A stretch of 64,000 bases of DNA from positions 496,001 to 560,000 of the forward strand of contig NC_018943.1 of NCBI RefSeq assembly GCF_000304475.1, in the 5' to 3' direction. The DNA is from Kazachstania africana CBS 2517. Lineage: Eukaryota > Ascomycota > Saccharomycetes > Saccharomycetales > Saccharomycetaceae. Both the position numbers and the translations under genes were made by a program. The notes beneath the pieces are model-generated. The model saw nothing but the letters and a program-made list of their open reading frames with translations. It did no database searches and had not been told where the DNA came from. Of the stretch, positions 1-8,741 are shown one piece after another. The stretch's first letter is position 1. Every line of letters begins with the position of its first letter.

Positions 1-1
1 T

Positions 2-484
2 CTTGATATTAAATTACAAAAAGAGAAAACAACGAATCAATTAAGATTGACTATAGTGGAGCAATCAGAATTTCTAAACAGTCTAATAGACGAACAAATA
101 TCGAAACTTGATGAACAGAAAAGAAAATTGAAGTATCAACAGATAATAAAAAAAAGGTATTTCAAGCTTTATAAGGATTATAAACCAAAGAGGTTAAAGA
201 TTAAGATTAATTTAAGAGAGAAGAAATTTCAAGAACTACAAAAGAGGAAAGAGGATGAAATCAGAAGGAAACAGGAAATGATTGATTCCAACGTGGAACG
301 ATATTGTTTTTGTAATGATGTTTCATATGGTGATATGATTGCTTGTGATAACACGAATTGTAAAATTGAATGGTTTCATTACGGTTGTGTAGGTCTAAAG
401 AATGAACCCACGGGGAAATGGTATTGTAGTGATACTTGCAAATTGGAGGCGACCAAGAAAAAGAGTAAGAAAAAGGGAAAATAG
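2..484 (+). CDS. YNG1: Yng1-like PHD-finger/ING protein, C-terminal part (5' end cut by window edge)
   Basis: The reading frame is open to the left edge, so the start lies outside; the visible part encodes about 160 residues. The N-terminal part is Lys/Glu-rich and probably helical. Near the C terminus is an ING-type PHD finger: YCFC, then ACDNTNC, then WFHYGC and WYC, in the C4HC3 order, followed by a Lys-rich tail. In S. cerevisiae Yng1 is a subunit of the NuA3 histone H3 acetyltransferase, and its PHD finger binds trimethylated H3 Lys4. The 'FHYGCVGLK' segment and the basic tail fit Yng1 better than Yng2 or Pho23. The gene is convergent with RPL3 with about 70 bp between stops, as in S. 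cerevisiae (YOR064C/YOR063W), which supports the name. Confidence 0.85.
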   Translation, partial: LDIKLQKEKTTNQLRLTIVEQSEFLNSLIDEQISKLDEQKRKLKYQQIIKKRYFKLYKDYKPKRLKIKINLREKKFQELQKRKEDEIRRKQEMIDSNVERYCFCNDVSYGDMIACDNTNCKIEWFHYGCVGLKNEPTGKWYCSDTCKLEATKKKSKKKGK

Positions 485-554
485 GAATTAAAAAAAGACG
501 TTTTTAATATGTAAAGAAAATAAATAATAGTATATTATATATTTAATTTTAAAT

Positions 555-1718
555 TTATAAGTCCTTCTTTAAAGTACCCATGAAAGCGTGCTTTTCAGCT
601 GGGGTTTGGAATCTACCCTTACCGAACTTAGAAGCAGTGTCAATCCATTTTAAGGTAACTTCTTCTAAAGCCTTTCTGGAGGTGTTAGTGTATAAGGACT
701 TTCTTAAAGTAACAACTCTCTTTCTGGTACCTGGGATAGAACCCTTTAACATGACGAAGTCATTGTTAATTGGACCGTAGTGGACGAAACCACCCATTGG
801 GGTAATGGTCTTCTTGGTTCTGTCGAAAGAAGTGGAGGCATTAGCTTCATCATCACCCTTACCGATTCTGTAGATCTTGTGGTTGATAGAAGTTCTGTGG
901 TGGTAACCGTTTTGACCGGCTCTAGCAACAGTCCACATAACGTGGGCTGGATGCCAAGCACCAATACAAGCAACCTTTCTTAAACCTCTATGAGTCTTTC
1001 TTGGTAATTTCTTGGTACCCCATCTGTGGGTAACACCTTCGAAACCATGACCCTTGGTGACAGCGACAACATCAATCATTTCGTTTTGTTCAAAGACAGA
1101 GTCAACAGAGACGGTCTTTTCGAAATGTTCTCTAGCCCAGTCAATCTTTTCGGAGATAGAACCACCGTTTAATTGAATTTCAGCTAAGTGAGCCTTCTTT
1201 TGAGCTAATGGAGTCTTTCTGACTTGAGTGTGGACTAAGACTCTGATAACGGTAGCGTACTTTCTTAATCTGGCTAATTCCTTTTCGATAGCAGCACCAT
1301 CTTGAGCGTACTTGGTAGAGTACTTGGTGAAAGCCTTCTTCTTGGACTTGTACCAGTTCTTGTAGAATCTTCTCTTGACTTCATCGGATAAATGTTCAGC
1401 CCAGACGGTAGTTAAGGATCTTAAACCTCTTGGGGTTTCAACGTAACCGACAACACCGACAACGACAACAGCTGGAGCATCAACGACGGTAACAGCTTCG
1501 ACAATTTCACGCTTGTGGAACTTGGAACCTGGTCTGTCTAAGTCTCTGACAATAGTAGTCATACCGGCCTTGTAACCTAAGAAGGAGGTTAAAGCGACTG
1601 GCTTAGATTGGTCGTCCTTTGGGAAAGACTTAACTCTACCTCTGACAGAGACAGCTCTCTTTCTTGGTAAGAAACCTAAATGACCGTGACGTGGTGCTTC
1701 GAATTTTCTGTGAGACAT
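555..1718 (-). CDS. RPL3: 60S ribosomal protein L3 (uL3)
   Basis: The protein is 387 residues, the same length as S. cerevisiae Rpl3. It begins [21 protein letters not shown] and carries the conserved W-finger region with [28 protein letters not shown], close to the peptidyl-transferase centre. The histidine methylated in yeast Rpl3 falls in this neighbourhood. Codon use is strongly biased (GGT, GCT, AAG, TTG, AGA), as expected of a very highly expressed gene. It is intron-free. The upstream region holds three RRPE motifs (see the regulatory entry). Its convergent neighbour is YNG1. Confidence 0.98.
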   Translation of the reverse strand: MSHRKFEAPRHGHLGFLPRKRAVSVRGRVKSFPKDDQSKPVALTSFLGYKAGMTTIVRDLDRPGSKFHKREIVEAVTVVDAPAVVVVGVVGYVETPRGLRSLTTVWAEHLSDEVKRRFYKNWYKSKKKAFTKYSTKYAQDGAAIEKELARLRKYATVIRVLVHTQVRKTPLAQKKAHLAEIQLNGGSISEKIDWAREHFEKTVSVDSVFEQNEMIDVVAVTKGHGFEGVTHRWGTKKLPRKTHRGLRKVACIGAWHPAHVMWTVARAGQNGYHHRTSINHKIYRIGKGDDEANASTSFDRTKKTITPMGGFVHYGPINNDFVMLKGSIPGTRKRVVTLRKSLYTNTSRKALEEVTLKWIDTASKFGKGRFQTPAEKHAFMGTLKKDL

Positions 1719-1802
1719 TGTATAATATACTTAATGTGTTGTGAAGTGATTATGTTATAAAAACGTATTAAAGATAAAAGTAATGAAATATAATTATTTT
1801 TC

Positions 1803-1910
1803 AAAATTTTTCATCAAATTCGCTGTTTAAATAACTGAAAAAAAAATGATGAAAAAGTTGCGTCCATCGCAATGAAAAATTTTCCGGTAACCAAAAAAAT
1901 GAAAAATTTT
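1803..1910 (-). promoter_or_regulatory. Triple RRPE cluster in the RPL3 promoter
   Basis: Three exact copies of the ribosomal RNA processing element TGAAAAATTTT lie at 1803-1813 (reverse orientation), 1873-1883 and 1900-1910, followed by a related palindrome CGAAAATTTTC. They sit 85-190 bp upstream of the RPL3 start. In S. cerevisiae RRPE is bound by Stb3 and marks ribosome-biogenesis genes. A GCCCTAA at 2057-2063 resembles the Tbf1 core but is a single copy. The motifs are seen directly; their function is inferred. Confidence 0.6.
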
Positions 1911-2164
1911 CGAAAATTTTCATGCGGGCAAAACTGAGAAACTACTGTAGAAAAGATTATAAGTAGATTAGTGAAAAAGAGATGAGATGGACTGTCAAGC
2001 ATGCGCAGTGCAGATGCTACATTTTCTTGTGTTATATTTATGCATTCTCAGATGATGCCCTAACATTGTCTGCACGAAGTGGCCGAGTTTTCTTTTGATA
2101 GGTTAGTATCATAGTGTATTTATTAGGTAAACTGTATATTTAATTATACATATGGTAGAGTTAC

Positions 2165-2488
2165 TTACTTTTGGAATTCTGCTGCAGCTTCTTCTAAGGT
2201 TCTGGCAGAACGAATACCTAGAAATCTGTAACAGACAAAGGAATCTAAATTGTAGACACCTTCTTTGGCAAAAATATCATTTTTGATCACATTAATGGCA
2301 TCTTCTTTAGATTCAGCAACAACTTGAAAGGATGAACCAACTTCTTTCCCGTTGTCACCAATAAGGGCACCGGCAGATACTAACACCTTCTTTTCGAAAA
2401 GGCCCGGTAGCGCAGCAAGATGCCTGTCATTATAAGGTGCTCTATCAGCTTCTGGTTTATCCTGAACGTTAACGATCCACTCTGGCAT
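2165..2488 (-). CDS. YCII-domain small protein, copy 1
   Basis: This 107-residue protein starts MPEWIVNVQDKPEADRAPYN and contains AGAL, GKE and a C-terminal GIRSARTLEEA. This is the ferredoxin-like YCII fold found in small bacterial and fungal proteins of largely unknown function. I do not recognise an S. cerevisiae orthologue. The neighbour at 2712-3050 is a diverged tandem paralogue with matching blocks (MPEW, ADRxPY, LVxAGAL, GKExG, GIRxAR). A His near residue 23 in both copies could correspond to the polar site often proposed as catalytic in this family, but that is a guess. Its 223-bp upstream region contains a palindromic TTACGTAA (2624-2631) and a stress-type AGGGG (2568-2572). No intron is seen. 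Confidence 0.8.
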   Translation of the reverse strand: MPEWIVNVQDKPEADRAPYNDRHLAALPGLFEKKVLVSAGALIGDNGKEVGSSFQVVAESKEDAINVIKNDIFAKEGVYNLDSFVCYRFLGIRSARTLEEAAAEFQK

Positions 2489-2567
2489 GTTTACTTGTAT
2501 TGAATTCCTGTGTTTTGTCAGATATAGAACTCTTGTATTTCAATAAATCCTTATATTTATATACAGG

Positions 2568-2631
2568 AGGGGCTATTTAAATTTACTCTGCACATCTTGT
2601 CTTCTTCGGGACGCCACTTATTTTTACGTAA
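2568..2631 (-). promoter_or_regulatory. Yap-type TTACGTAA and STRE core upstream of YCII copy 1
   Basis: TTACGTAA (2624-2631) is a perfect palindrome of the type bound by yeast Yap bZIP factors, 136 bp before the start codon. AGGGG at 2568-2572 is the core of the Msn2/4 stress element. A TATA-like stretch lies at about 2550-2560. All are short motifs seen directly; regulation is inferred. Confidence 0.5.
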
Positions 2632-2711
2632 TCAAAGAAAAGATAATAAATTAAAATTGAATAAAAAAGATAGAATAGTATATAAAACTAAGATAGAATA
2701 GTATATAAAAC

Positions 2712-3050
2712 TTATTCCTTTCTACTTAGAGACTCGAACTCTTCATGACAGGATTCGAATGATCTTGCAGCACGGATACCAATGGTTCTTTCACACGTAA
2801 TGGTGTCCATCTTAAAAATACCCTTTCTAGCAAAAACGTCACGTTTCACAACCTCAATTGCTTCTTCCTTTGTTTTTGCAGCTATAATCAATATACCACC
2901 AGTTTCTTTTCCTTCAGGAGTAGTTAATGCACCCGCACCAACTAAGATCTTTTCATCGAATAAGTTCTTCAGGTTTTGCATATGTTCTGGATAATATGGA
3001 GTTCTGTCGGCACCTTCAATGTCTTCAATTTTAACTAACCACTCTGGCAT
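2712..3050 (-). CDS. YCII-domain small protein, copy 2
   Basis: This 112-residue tandem paralogue of the preceding gene starts MPEWLVKIEDIEGADRTPYY and ends in a slightly longer charged tail. The shared blocks (LFDEKILVGAGAL, GKETGG, KEEAIEVVKRDVFARKG, GIRAARS) place it in the YCII family. Both genes run in the same direction with 223 bp between them, which fits a local duplication. The two copies differ at many positions, so the duplication is not recent. Function is unknown. A Yap1-type TTACTAA (3191-3197) lies 141 bp upstream, nearly the same distance as the Yap-type site before copy 1. Confidence 0.8.
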   Translation of the reverse strand: MPEWLVKIEDIEGADRTPYYPEHMQNLKNLFDEKILVGAGALTTPEGKETGGILIIAAKTKEEAIEVVKRDVFARKGIFKMDTITCERTIGIRAARSFESCHEEFESLSRKE

Positions 3051-3190
3051 TTTGATTTATTCTATAAATGTATAATTTTCTTGGTTTTCTTGAGAAGACT
3101 TTTCATCCAGAATAATACTCAATGTAAGAATTCCGCTTTAATTTATATGTTTAGGCAAGTTGCAAGGCAACTCCCTTCTAAGGTATGTCA

Positions 3191-3197
3191 TTACTAA
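3191..3197. promoter_or_regulatory. Yap1-type element TTACTAA upstream of YCII copy 2
   Basis: An exact match to the Yap1 recognition element lies in the 538-bp divergent region between YCII copy 2 and SHE3, closer to the YCII gene. The rest of 3051-3588 contains an oligo-T tract near 3371-3380 and a Reb1-type site at 3478-3484. Confidence 0.45.
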
Positions 3198-3477
3198 GTT
3201 GCAACATTAACAAAAATTTAATGGCACAGCATTTGGTATATATTAGGTAATAGACTACTAGCATCAAATTACCATCCGTAAGTATCCACTACAGCCATTC
3301 CAACATTGCCAATATAATATATGTCATAAGCGCTTCAAAACGGATATTCCGCCGGAGAATCCACCATCGCCTTTTTTTTTTCTTTTCGGCTGTCACAGAC
3401 AACAGCCTTTCTGTAAACGGACAGCTCTTTCTATTCTAGGAAGAGACTGTCCAACTAGGAAGCTATCCGGGTAACGA

Positions 3478-3484
3478 AATGGGT
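3478..3484. promoter_or_regulatory. Reb1-type site upstream of SHE3
   Basis: CGGGTAA, the reverse complement of the Reb1 core TTACCCG, lies 105 bp before the annotated SHE3 start. This is a typical position for a nucleosome-clearing general regulatory factor. Confidence 0.5.
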
Positions 3485-3588
3485 GAAGCTGTTTCTCACT
3501 GACATGAAAATTGATGGTAGTTAGTGTAATGATCTAACTTGAAAGTTATAGGGTGAGCTACGTATACAGCTAAGCTATTTATGCAAAT

Positions 3589-4869
3589 ATGGATAATATA
3601 CAGCATATATCTTCCAACGATACGACGTTGAATGATAGCTACTCCAACGAAACAATATCCAGTAGCGCAGTGTTGGATTGGCAAAATATGACACCAACTG
3701 GATCACCAACGAAACTTGCACCACACCATAATATCTTCATGACCAATCTGCAACAATCTCCAAAACCGTCATCTGCATCAAATATGGGCCAATTGGGATC
3801 TCTATCTTCTTCAACTAAAGTAATTGAATCATTGCATGATCAACTCGATACTTTAACTAATACGAACCTACAATTAACAATGCAGTCACATAGTCTACTT
3901 GCTCGGTTGGAGAGCTCCACAAACAATGAGAATAAATTAAAAGAAAAAGCTCGAGAATTAAAAGACGAAAATGATAATTTGAATCATTTATTATCAAAGG
4001 AGACTATCTATTTAAAAGAGTTAGAAGCGGAATATAAAGATCTCACACGTAAATGCAATGAAATAGGATCACGTAACAAAATTTTGAAGGAAAAAGTTAC
4101 AAAAGTGACCAATGATGAAAACGAATTGGCAAATGAGTTGATTTTCGTGGAAAATCAATATAATAGTTTAGTCGAATCAAATAAATTTTATGAAAGTTAT
4201 TATCAAGATAGAATGAGTGAATTATTCGAACAATTGAAAATAATGGAATCGGAAGATCAAGATATATTGTCAAAGTTCGATGAGGATGTCAGTAATAATG
4301 AAAAATTGTTGAATGGTTCCGTCGATCAATTTAATGAATATTTGAAAGAACTTGAAAGGCTGGATCATTCAAATGAAGAAGTCGTGGCATTGAAAGTAAG
4401 CGAGGCAGCTTCTAAAATTAACTTGGATAACTGGTCGGCATTATACAAAGAGAGCAAGGAAATGTTACTTAAATATGCTGATAAAATGAATATAGATCAG
4501 TCTACATTAAAGTTTGGTCAAGCTGATCCGCTAACACCATTTGCATTAAATACCCCAAAACTAAGAAATCATAATTCATCATCGTTAACTAATAACGCAG
4601 CAAAGAGAAGAAGCTTCTATGGTGTTTCATCACCTCTGATGAAAAATAATATTGCTTTTACAGACAATAAGCTCCCATCAACCAAGGAAGCATCCAAAAA
4701 CATGTCATCTCTACCTGGTGTGAAAAGAAGTGCTTCTATAAGAAAGACCAGTGGTGGGGCCGGAAGTGCAAATAATAAATCACCATCGATGCCTGGTACG
4801 TCTCATTCATTGTCCACCTCCTCGTCCTCACATAATTGTCCTAATAGAAACAGTGTCATATATCATTAA
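3589..4869 (+). CDS. SHE3: She3 myosin adaptor for mRNA transport
   Basis: The protein is 426 residues; S. cerevisiae She3 is about 425. She3 bridges the type V myosin Myo4 and the RNA-binding protein She2, carrying ASH1 and other mRNAs to the bud. The family block KLAPHHNIFM lies near residue 42, followed by a long coiled coil (about 75-260, starting STKVIESLHDQLD). The C-terminal third is basic and Ser-rich, with KRRSFYG near residue 339 and PGVKRSASIRK near 377, both typical of the She2/RNA-binding half. The start is uncertain. The ATG at 3589 gives a 33-residue extension relative to an in-frame ATG at 3688, which would fit the S. cerevisiae N terminus better. An out-of-frame ATG at 3581 overlaps the first start. 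It is followed directly by ATG14; OPY1 (between them in S. cerevisiae) is absent. Confidence 0.93.
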   Translation: MDNIQHISSNDTTLNDSYSNETISSSAVLDWQNMTPTGSPTKLAPHHNIFMTNLQQSPKPSSASNMGQLGSLSSSTKVIESLHDQLDTLTNTNLQLTMQSHSLLARLESSTNNENKLKEKARELKDENDNLNHLLSKETIYLKELEAEYKDLTRKCNEIGSRNKILKEKVTKVTNDENELANELIFVENQYNSLVESNKFYESYYQDRMSELFEQLKIMESEDQDILSKFDEDVSNNEKLLNGSVDQFNEYLKELERLDHSNEEVVALKVSEAASKINLDNWSALYKESKEMLLKYADKMNIDQSTLKFGQADPLTPFALNTPKLRNHNSSSLTNNAAKRRSFYGVSSPLMKNNIAFTDNKLPSTKEASKNMSSLPGVKRSASIRKTSGGAGSANNKSPSMPGTSHSLSTSSSSHNCPNRNSVIYH

Positions 4870-4987
4870 TTTACGCATATATTAACTACATACAAAAAAT
4901 TTGGCAAATGTATTAAAATTCCGAATATATTTTTCTATGGAGAAAATCCAAAACTATTTAGCAATTACAAATGCCAAAATATGGGGA

Positions 4988-5959
4988 ATGCAATGCCAAA
5001 TTTGTTGTACAAAGAAGTCGCAGTTCTACTGTAATAACTGTTTAAACATATCACCAAACTTAGTTCTATCCAAAAAGTTTGCATTAATTGAAATTAAGAA
5101 CGAAAATGAGAAACTTCACTTTAAAATCAATAAAATTTTGAATTTTAACCAAAAAAACACTACTTTGCTCTCTTCTAAATTTGAAAAAGCTGCCATGTTA
5201 AGTTCTAGAAGAACCAATTTGAAGATTTCCTGTAATATTGATTTAGTGGCAAAACGTGTACAAGAGAAACGTGAAAAGATTAGTCAATTGAAACAAAAAC
5301 TTGAGTGTCTGAAAAATAAGGGAGAACTGGTCGAGGAAGTACAAGAACGTGCTCACATTAGAAATGAATGGGAGCATAAGATTTCTCAAATAACTTCTAT
5401 TGTTCACAAACAGCGTCATGCTAAATTGGAGATGTTAAGGAATTGGTTACTACTACGAAAAAGAGAGAATTCCACTGAATTGCCATATACGATATCCTTT
5501 CAGCCCATAATTTCAGTCAAAAATATAAATAAATTACCAAAATTTATTCTTTCAGAATCAATTTCCGTCATCTTCAAGTTTTTTCATATTTTCAGCACGT
5601 TCTATTTGAATTTGTCATTACCTTATTCTTTAGAGACTAAGGAAGATAATTTATTAGACTTATGTGGGAAAATAGTCATCAATTCTATTTATATAGCAAG
5701 ATTGTTCAAGCAAATACCGTACAGATATTCAATTGACTTACGTGCATTACTAGAAACGTATGATATAGATGGGTTCTTCTTCAGTGTTATGAATTTTGAG
5801 AAGCTGGATCATCTTAAGTTAGTAAAAGATGAAGAATCAAACTACACCCTGAATTTGAAATATACGACACGATGTATATTAGAACTGTTAAATGGTGATG
5901 CAGTTCAGGATTCTTCTCAAGTGATATATGATCAAGATAGATGGTTTGTAGTTAAATGA
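4988..5959 (+). CDS. ATG14: Atg14 autophagy-specific PI3-kinase complex subunit
   Basis: From the ATG at 4988 the protein is 323 residues (S. cerevisiae Atg14 is 344). It begins MQCQICCTKKSQFYCNNC, the N-terminal CxxC-x8-CxxC zinc-type motif of Atg14 that is needed for autophagosome-site targeting. A coiled-coil region follows (about 90-150). The C terminus ends DRWFVVK, like the DRWYVV ending of the S. cerevisiae protein. Atg14 links Vps34-Vps15-Vps30 to the pre-autophagosomal structure. The frame is open further upstream (TTG at 4901, ATG at 4937), but the zinc motif sits at the very N terminus in the known protein. I therefore chose 4988, which leaves a 118-bp gap after SHE3. The protein is poorly conserved overall; the name rests on the two ends plus synteny. 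Confidence 0.88.
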   Translation: MQCQICCTKKSQFYCNNCLNISPNLVLSKKFALIEIKNENEKLHFKINKILNFNQKNTTLLSSKFEKAAMLSSRRTNLKISCNIDLVAKRVQEKREKISQLKQKLECLKNKGELVEEVQERAHIRNEWEHKISQITSIVHKQRHAKLEMLRNWLLLRKRENSTELPYTISFQPIISVKNINKLPKFILSESISVIFKFFHIFSTFYLNLSLPYSLETKEDNLLDLCGKIVINSIYIARLFKQIPYRYSIDLRALLETYDIDGFFFSVMNFEKLDHLKLVKDEESNYTLNLKYTTRCILELLNGDAVQDSSQVIYDQDRWFVVK

Positions 5960-6011
5960 TTAGTTTACTATAATATAACCTCCTCTGTATAATTGATCTT
6001 TGTAAATTTTC

Positions 6012-6018
6012 TTACCCG
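6012..6018. promoter_or_regulatory. Reb1-type site upstream of VMA2
   Basis: TTACCCG lies 118 bp before the VMA2 start, in the 176-bp gap after ATG14. It matches the Reb1 core exactly. Confidence 0.5.
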
Positions 6019-6135
6019 GAGTCGCATTTTTCTTCAGTTCAATTTTCACATAGAATGCAATAAGAAAATGTAGGTGATTGCAACGAGTATTAAGGAATCA
6101 ATCCAGAGCAATAATTGGACAGACTCGAAGAATAG

Positions 6136-7677
6136 ATGGTTTTATCTGATAAGGACTTATTTGACTTGAATAAGAAGGCAGTCCAAGAAGGGTTTAATGT
6201 CAAACCAAGACTAAATTATAATACTGTTAGTGGTGTTAATGGACCATTAGTGATTCTTGAAAAAGTCAAGTTTCCTCGTTATAATGAAATTGTGAATTTG
6301 ACACTTCCAGATGGCTCAAACAGACAAGGTCAAGTTTTAGAAGTCAGAGGTGATAGAGCAATCGTTCAAGTTTTTGAGGGTACTTCCGGTATTGATGTAA
6401 AGAAAACAAGAATTGAATTTACTGGTGAGAATTTGAAAATTCCAGTCAGTGAGGACACTCTAGGTAGAATATTTGATGGTTCCGGTAGACCAATTGATAA
6501 TGGTCCAAAAGTCTTTGCAGAAGATTATCTTGATATCAATGGTTCACCAATTAACCCATATGCAAGAATTTATCCTGAAGAAATGATTTCGACAGGTATC
6601 TCAGCAATTGATACTATGAACTCCATTGCTCGTGGACAGAAGATTCCGATTTTCTCTGCTTCAGGTTTACCACACAACGAAATTGCAGCACAAATTTGTA
6701 GACAAGCAGGCTTAGTGAGACCAACTAAGGATGTTCATGATGGTCATGAGGAAAATTTCTCTATTGTATTTGCTGCAATGGGTGTTAATTTAGAAACGGC
6801 TAGATTTTTCAAACAAGATTTTGAAGAAAATGGTTCGTTGGAGAGAACATCATTGTTTTTGAATTTAGCTAATGATCCAACCATCGAAAGAATCATTACC
6901 CCAAGATTAGCATTAACTACTGCAGAATATCTAGCATATCAAACAGAACGTCATGTGTTAACAATCTTGACAGATATGTCCTCGTATGCTGATGCTTTAA
7001 GAGAAGTTTCTGCAGCAAGAGAAGAAGTTCCTGGTAGAAGAGGTTATCCTGGTTATATGTATACAGATCTTTCTACAATTTATGAAAGAGCAGGTAGAGT
7101 GGAGGGGCGTAACGGTTCGATCACACAGATTCCTATTTTGACCATGCCTAATGATGATATTACACATCCAATTCCTGACTTGACTGGTTATATTACTGAA
7201 GGGCAAATTTCTATTGATCGTCAGTTACACAATAAGGGTGTCTATCCTCCAATCAATGTCCTGCCTTCGTTGAGTAGGTTAATGAAAAGTGCTATTGGTG
7301 AAGGTATGACTAGAAAAGATCATGGTGATGTTTCAAATCAATTGTATGCCAAATATGCTATTGGTAGAGATGCTGCTGCCATGAAAGCAGTTGTTGGTGA
7401 GGAAGCTTTATCTACTGAAGATAAGTTATCTTTAGAATTTTTAGAGAAGTTTGAAAAGACATTCATCTCACAAGGTGCTTATGAAAATAGAACAATCTTT
7501 GAGAGTTTAGATCAAGCATGGAGTTTACTAAGAATTTATCCAAAGGAAATGCTTAATAGAATTTCTCCAAAGATTTTGGATGAATTTTATGATAGGTCTA
7601 GAGGTAATGAGGTCGAAGAAAACCCTGATGAACGCCCAAAAGCTGAGAATGACGAACCAGAAGAATCATTAATTTGA
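6136..7677 (+). CDS. VMA2: V-type ATPase V1 subunit B
   Basis: This 513-residue protein (S. cerevisiae Vma2 is 517) is a clear V-ATPase B subunit. Conserved blocks include [20 protein letters not shown], the region around residues 155-180 with [31 protein letters not shown], and the [17 protein letters not shown] stretch. As expected for the non-catalytic B subunit, the P-loop-equivalent position reads SASGLPHN rather than GxxxxGKT. It acts in the peripheral V1 sector that acidifies the vacuole. The acidic C-terminal tail is variable in the family. The next gene (7821-8021) is convergent with it. Confidence 0.98.
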   Translation: MVLSDKDLFDLNKKAVQEGFNVKPRLNYNTVSGVNGPLVILEKVKFPRYNEIVNLTLPDGSNRQGQVLEVRGDRAIVQVFEGTSGIDVKKTRIEFTGENLKIPVSEDTLGRIFDGSGRPIDNGPKVFAEDYLDINGSPINPYARIYPEEMISTGISAIDTMNSIARGQKIPIFSASGLPHNEIAAQICRQAGLVRPTKDVHDGHEENFSIVFAAMGVNLETARFFKQDFEENGSLERTSLFLNLANDPTIERIITPRLALTTAEYLAYQTERHVLTILTDMSSYADALREVSAAREEVPGRRGYPGYMYTDLSTIYERAGRVEGRNGSITQIPILTMPNDDITHPIPDLTGYITEGQISIDRQLHNKGVYPPINVLPSLSRLMKSAIGEGMTRKDHGDVSNQLYAKYAIGRDAAAMKAVVGEEALSTEDKLSLEFLEKFEKTFISQGAYENRTIFESLDQAWSLLRIYPKEMLNRISPKILDEFYDRSRGNEVEENPDERPKAENDEPEESLI

Positions 7678-7820
7678 TTATACATATATGTGTATATAAA
7701 CCAAAACGTTGTAGCTAGTTCCTTTATCTTTTTTCGTGCATGAAATGATTCTTATTTAACTTGGATTAATTACAAAATGTGTGAGCGAATGCGAATTGAA
7801 TGTATTTATAAACATATGAA

Positions 7821-8021
7821 CTAAAGTGGGTGGCTTACTTCAATTTTTTTACCTTTATTTTTCATTAAGTGTTTTAATATCTCCTGTTTTTCAGAATCTA
7901 ACCCAGTTTCGAAAAACATCAGGCCTACACCGATGATCATGAATATTGCAGCGATTAATTTGAATAAGAATACATAATCGATGTTTTCTTTGCGAACTGA
8001 ACGCCTCTTGGACCTGCCCAT
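7821..8021 (-). CDS. Small single-span membrane protein (positional match to YBR126W-A)
   Basis: This 66-residue ORF has a basic N terminus (MGRSKRRSVRKEN), one strong hydrophobic segment (about residues 17-41, YVFLFKLIAAIFMIIGVGLMFF) and a charged C-terminal tail. This is a tail- or signal-anchored topology with the positive end probably cytosolic. It lies between VMA2 and TPS1 on the opposite strand to both. I recall a similarly sized small gene, YBR126W-A, in that place in S. cerevisiae; I cannot confirm sequence identity. The clean membrane segment and matching location argue for a real gene. Function is unknown. Confidence 0.6.
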   Translation of the reverse strand: MGRSKRRSVRKENIDYVFLFKLIAAIFMIIGVGLMFFETGLDSEKQEILKHLMKNKGKKIEVSHPL

Positions 8022-8741
8022 TATTGAAAGATATAAGTTGCCACGATGACCTTGCTGTTGAAGTGCTTGTTATACTTGAAAATAACTGTTATAAGATACT
8101 GTATCTGCTGTTGAGATGACCAAACCAGCTTGGCACATGCACTAATTATCCAAGTCTCTCTCAATGGAAACAAAATGTTCACGGAAATATGATAAAACCC
8201 GGAACTTGTAATCAGGAGTTCCCTGGCAAAAGAGTATTGAATTCCAGGCAAGAGCGGTAATTGAGATACTATAAGTTGAATATACGTCAAGAAAGCTTGA
8301 TTTATTCGAAGGTACTACACCTAATTTTACGAATGAATTTACCTGAAATATATTACGTTTAAGTGCAAAATACTACGTTGTGCTACCCGGATACATCAAA
8401 TTCACATGCTGGGTAACATACCTTTTTCAATTTCCGTATTCGGCAAAATAGCTCCTCCCTCTCCTAAGGTAGGAAATGTTTACTATATTGGGTGGAATGG
8501 GACTATTTCAGGGGGGTATGTCCTGAATTGGAAACTCGCTCTTACTCTGAGAAGGCGAAAATACCCCACTGATCCACATTGTTCTATTTTTTTACGTATG
8601 GTCGATATTTCGATATAAGGAGATGCACTTTATATATATATACTGGTAGACGGTGAGACTATTAGAGGTAATATTACGGTTATTCACAATTACTAGTTTA
8701 CAGATTTTGTAACAAAAGTAAACAATATTTAAACATATAAC
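8022..8741. other. Intergenic region / TPS1 promoter
   Basis: This 720-bp region contains no convincing gene. It holds a stress-element core AGGGG at 8510-8514 and a TATA stretch at about 8631-8640, 100 bp before TPS1. TPS1 is Msn2/4-regulated in S. cerevisiae, so the STRE is plausible. Short ORFs here have no protein-like features. Confidence 0.5.

Noticed and set aside
4901..4987. Longer N terminus for ATG14 from TTG (4901) or ATG (4937)
   Set aside because: The zinc-type CxxC motif sits at the extreme N terminus of the known protein and starts directly after the ATG at 4988.
8021..8290. 89-codon minus-strand ORF upstream of the small membrane gene
   Set aside because: It starts in promoter sequence, abuts the small gene and has no protein-like features.
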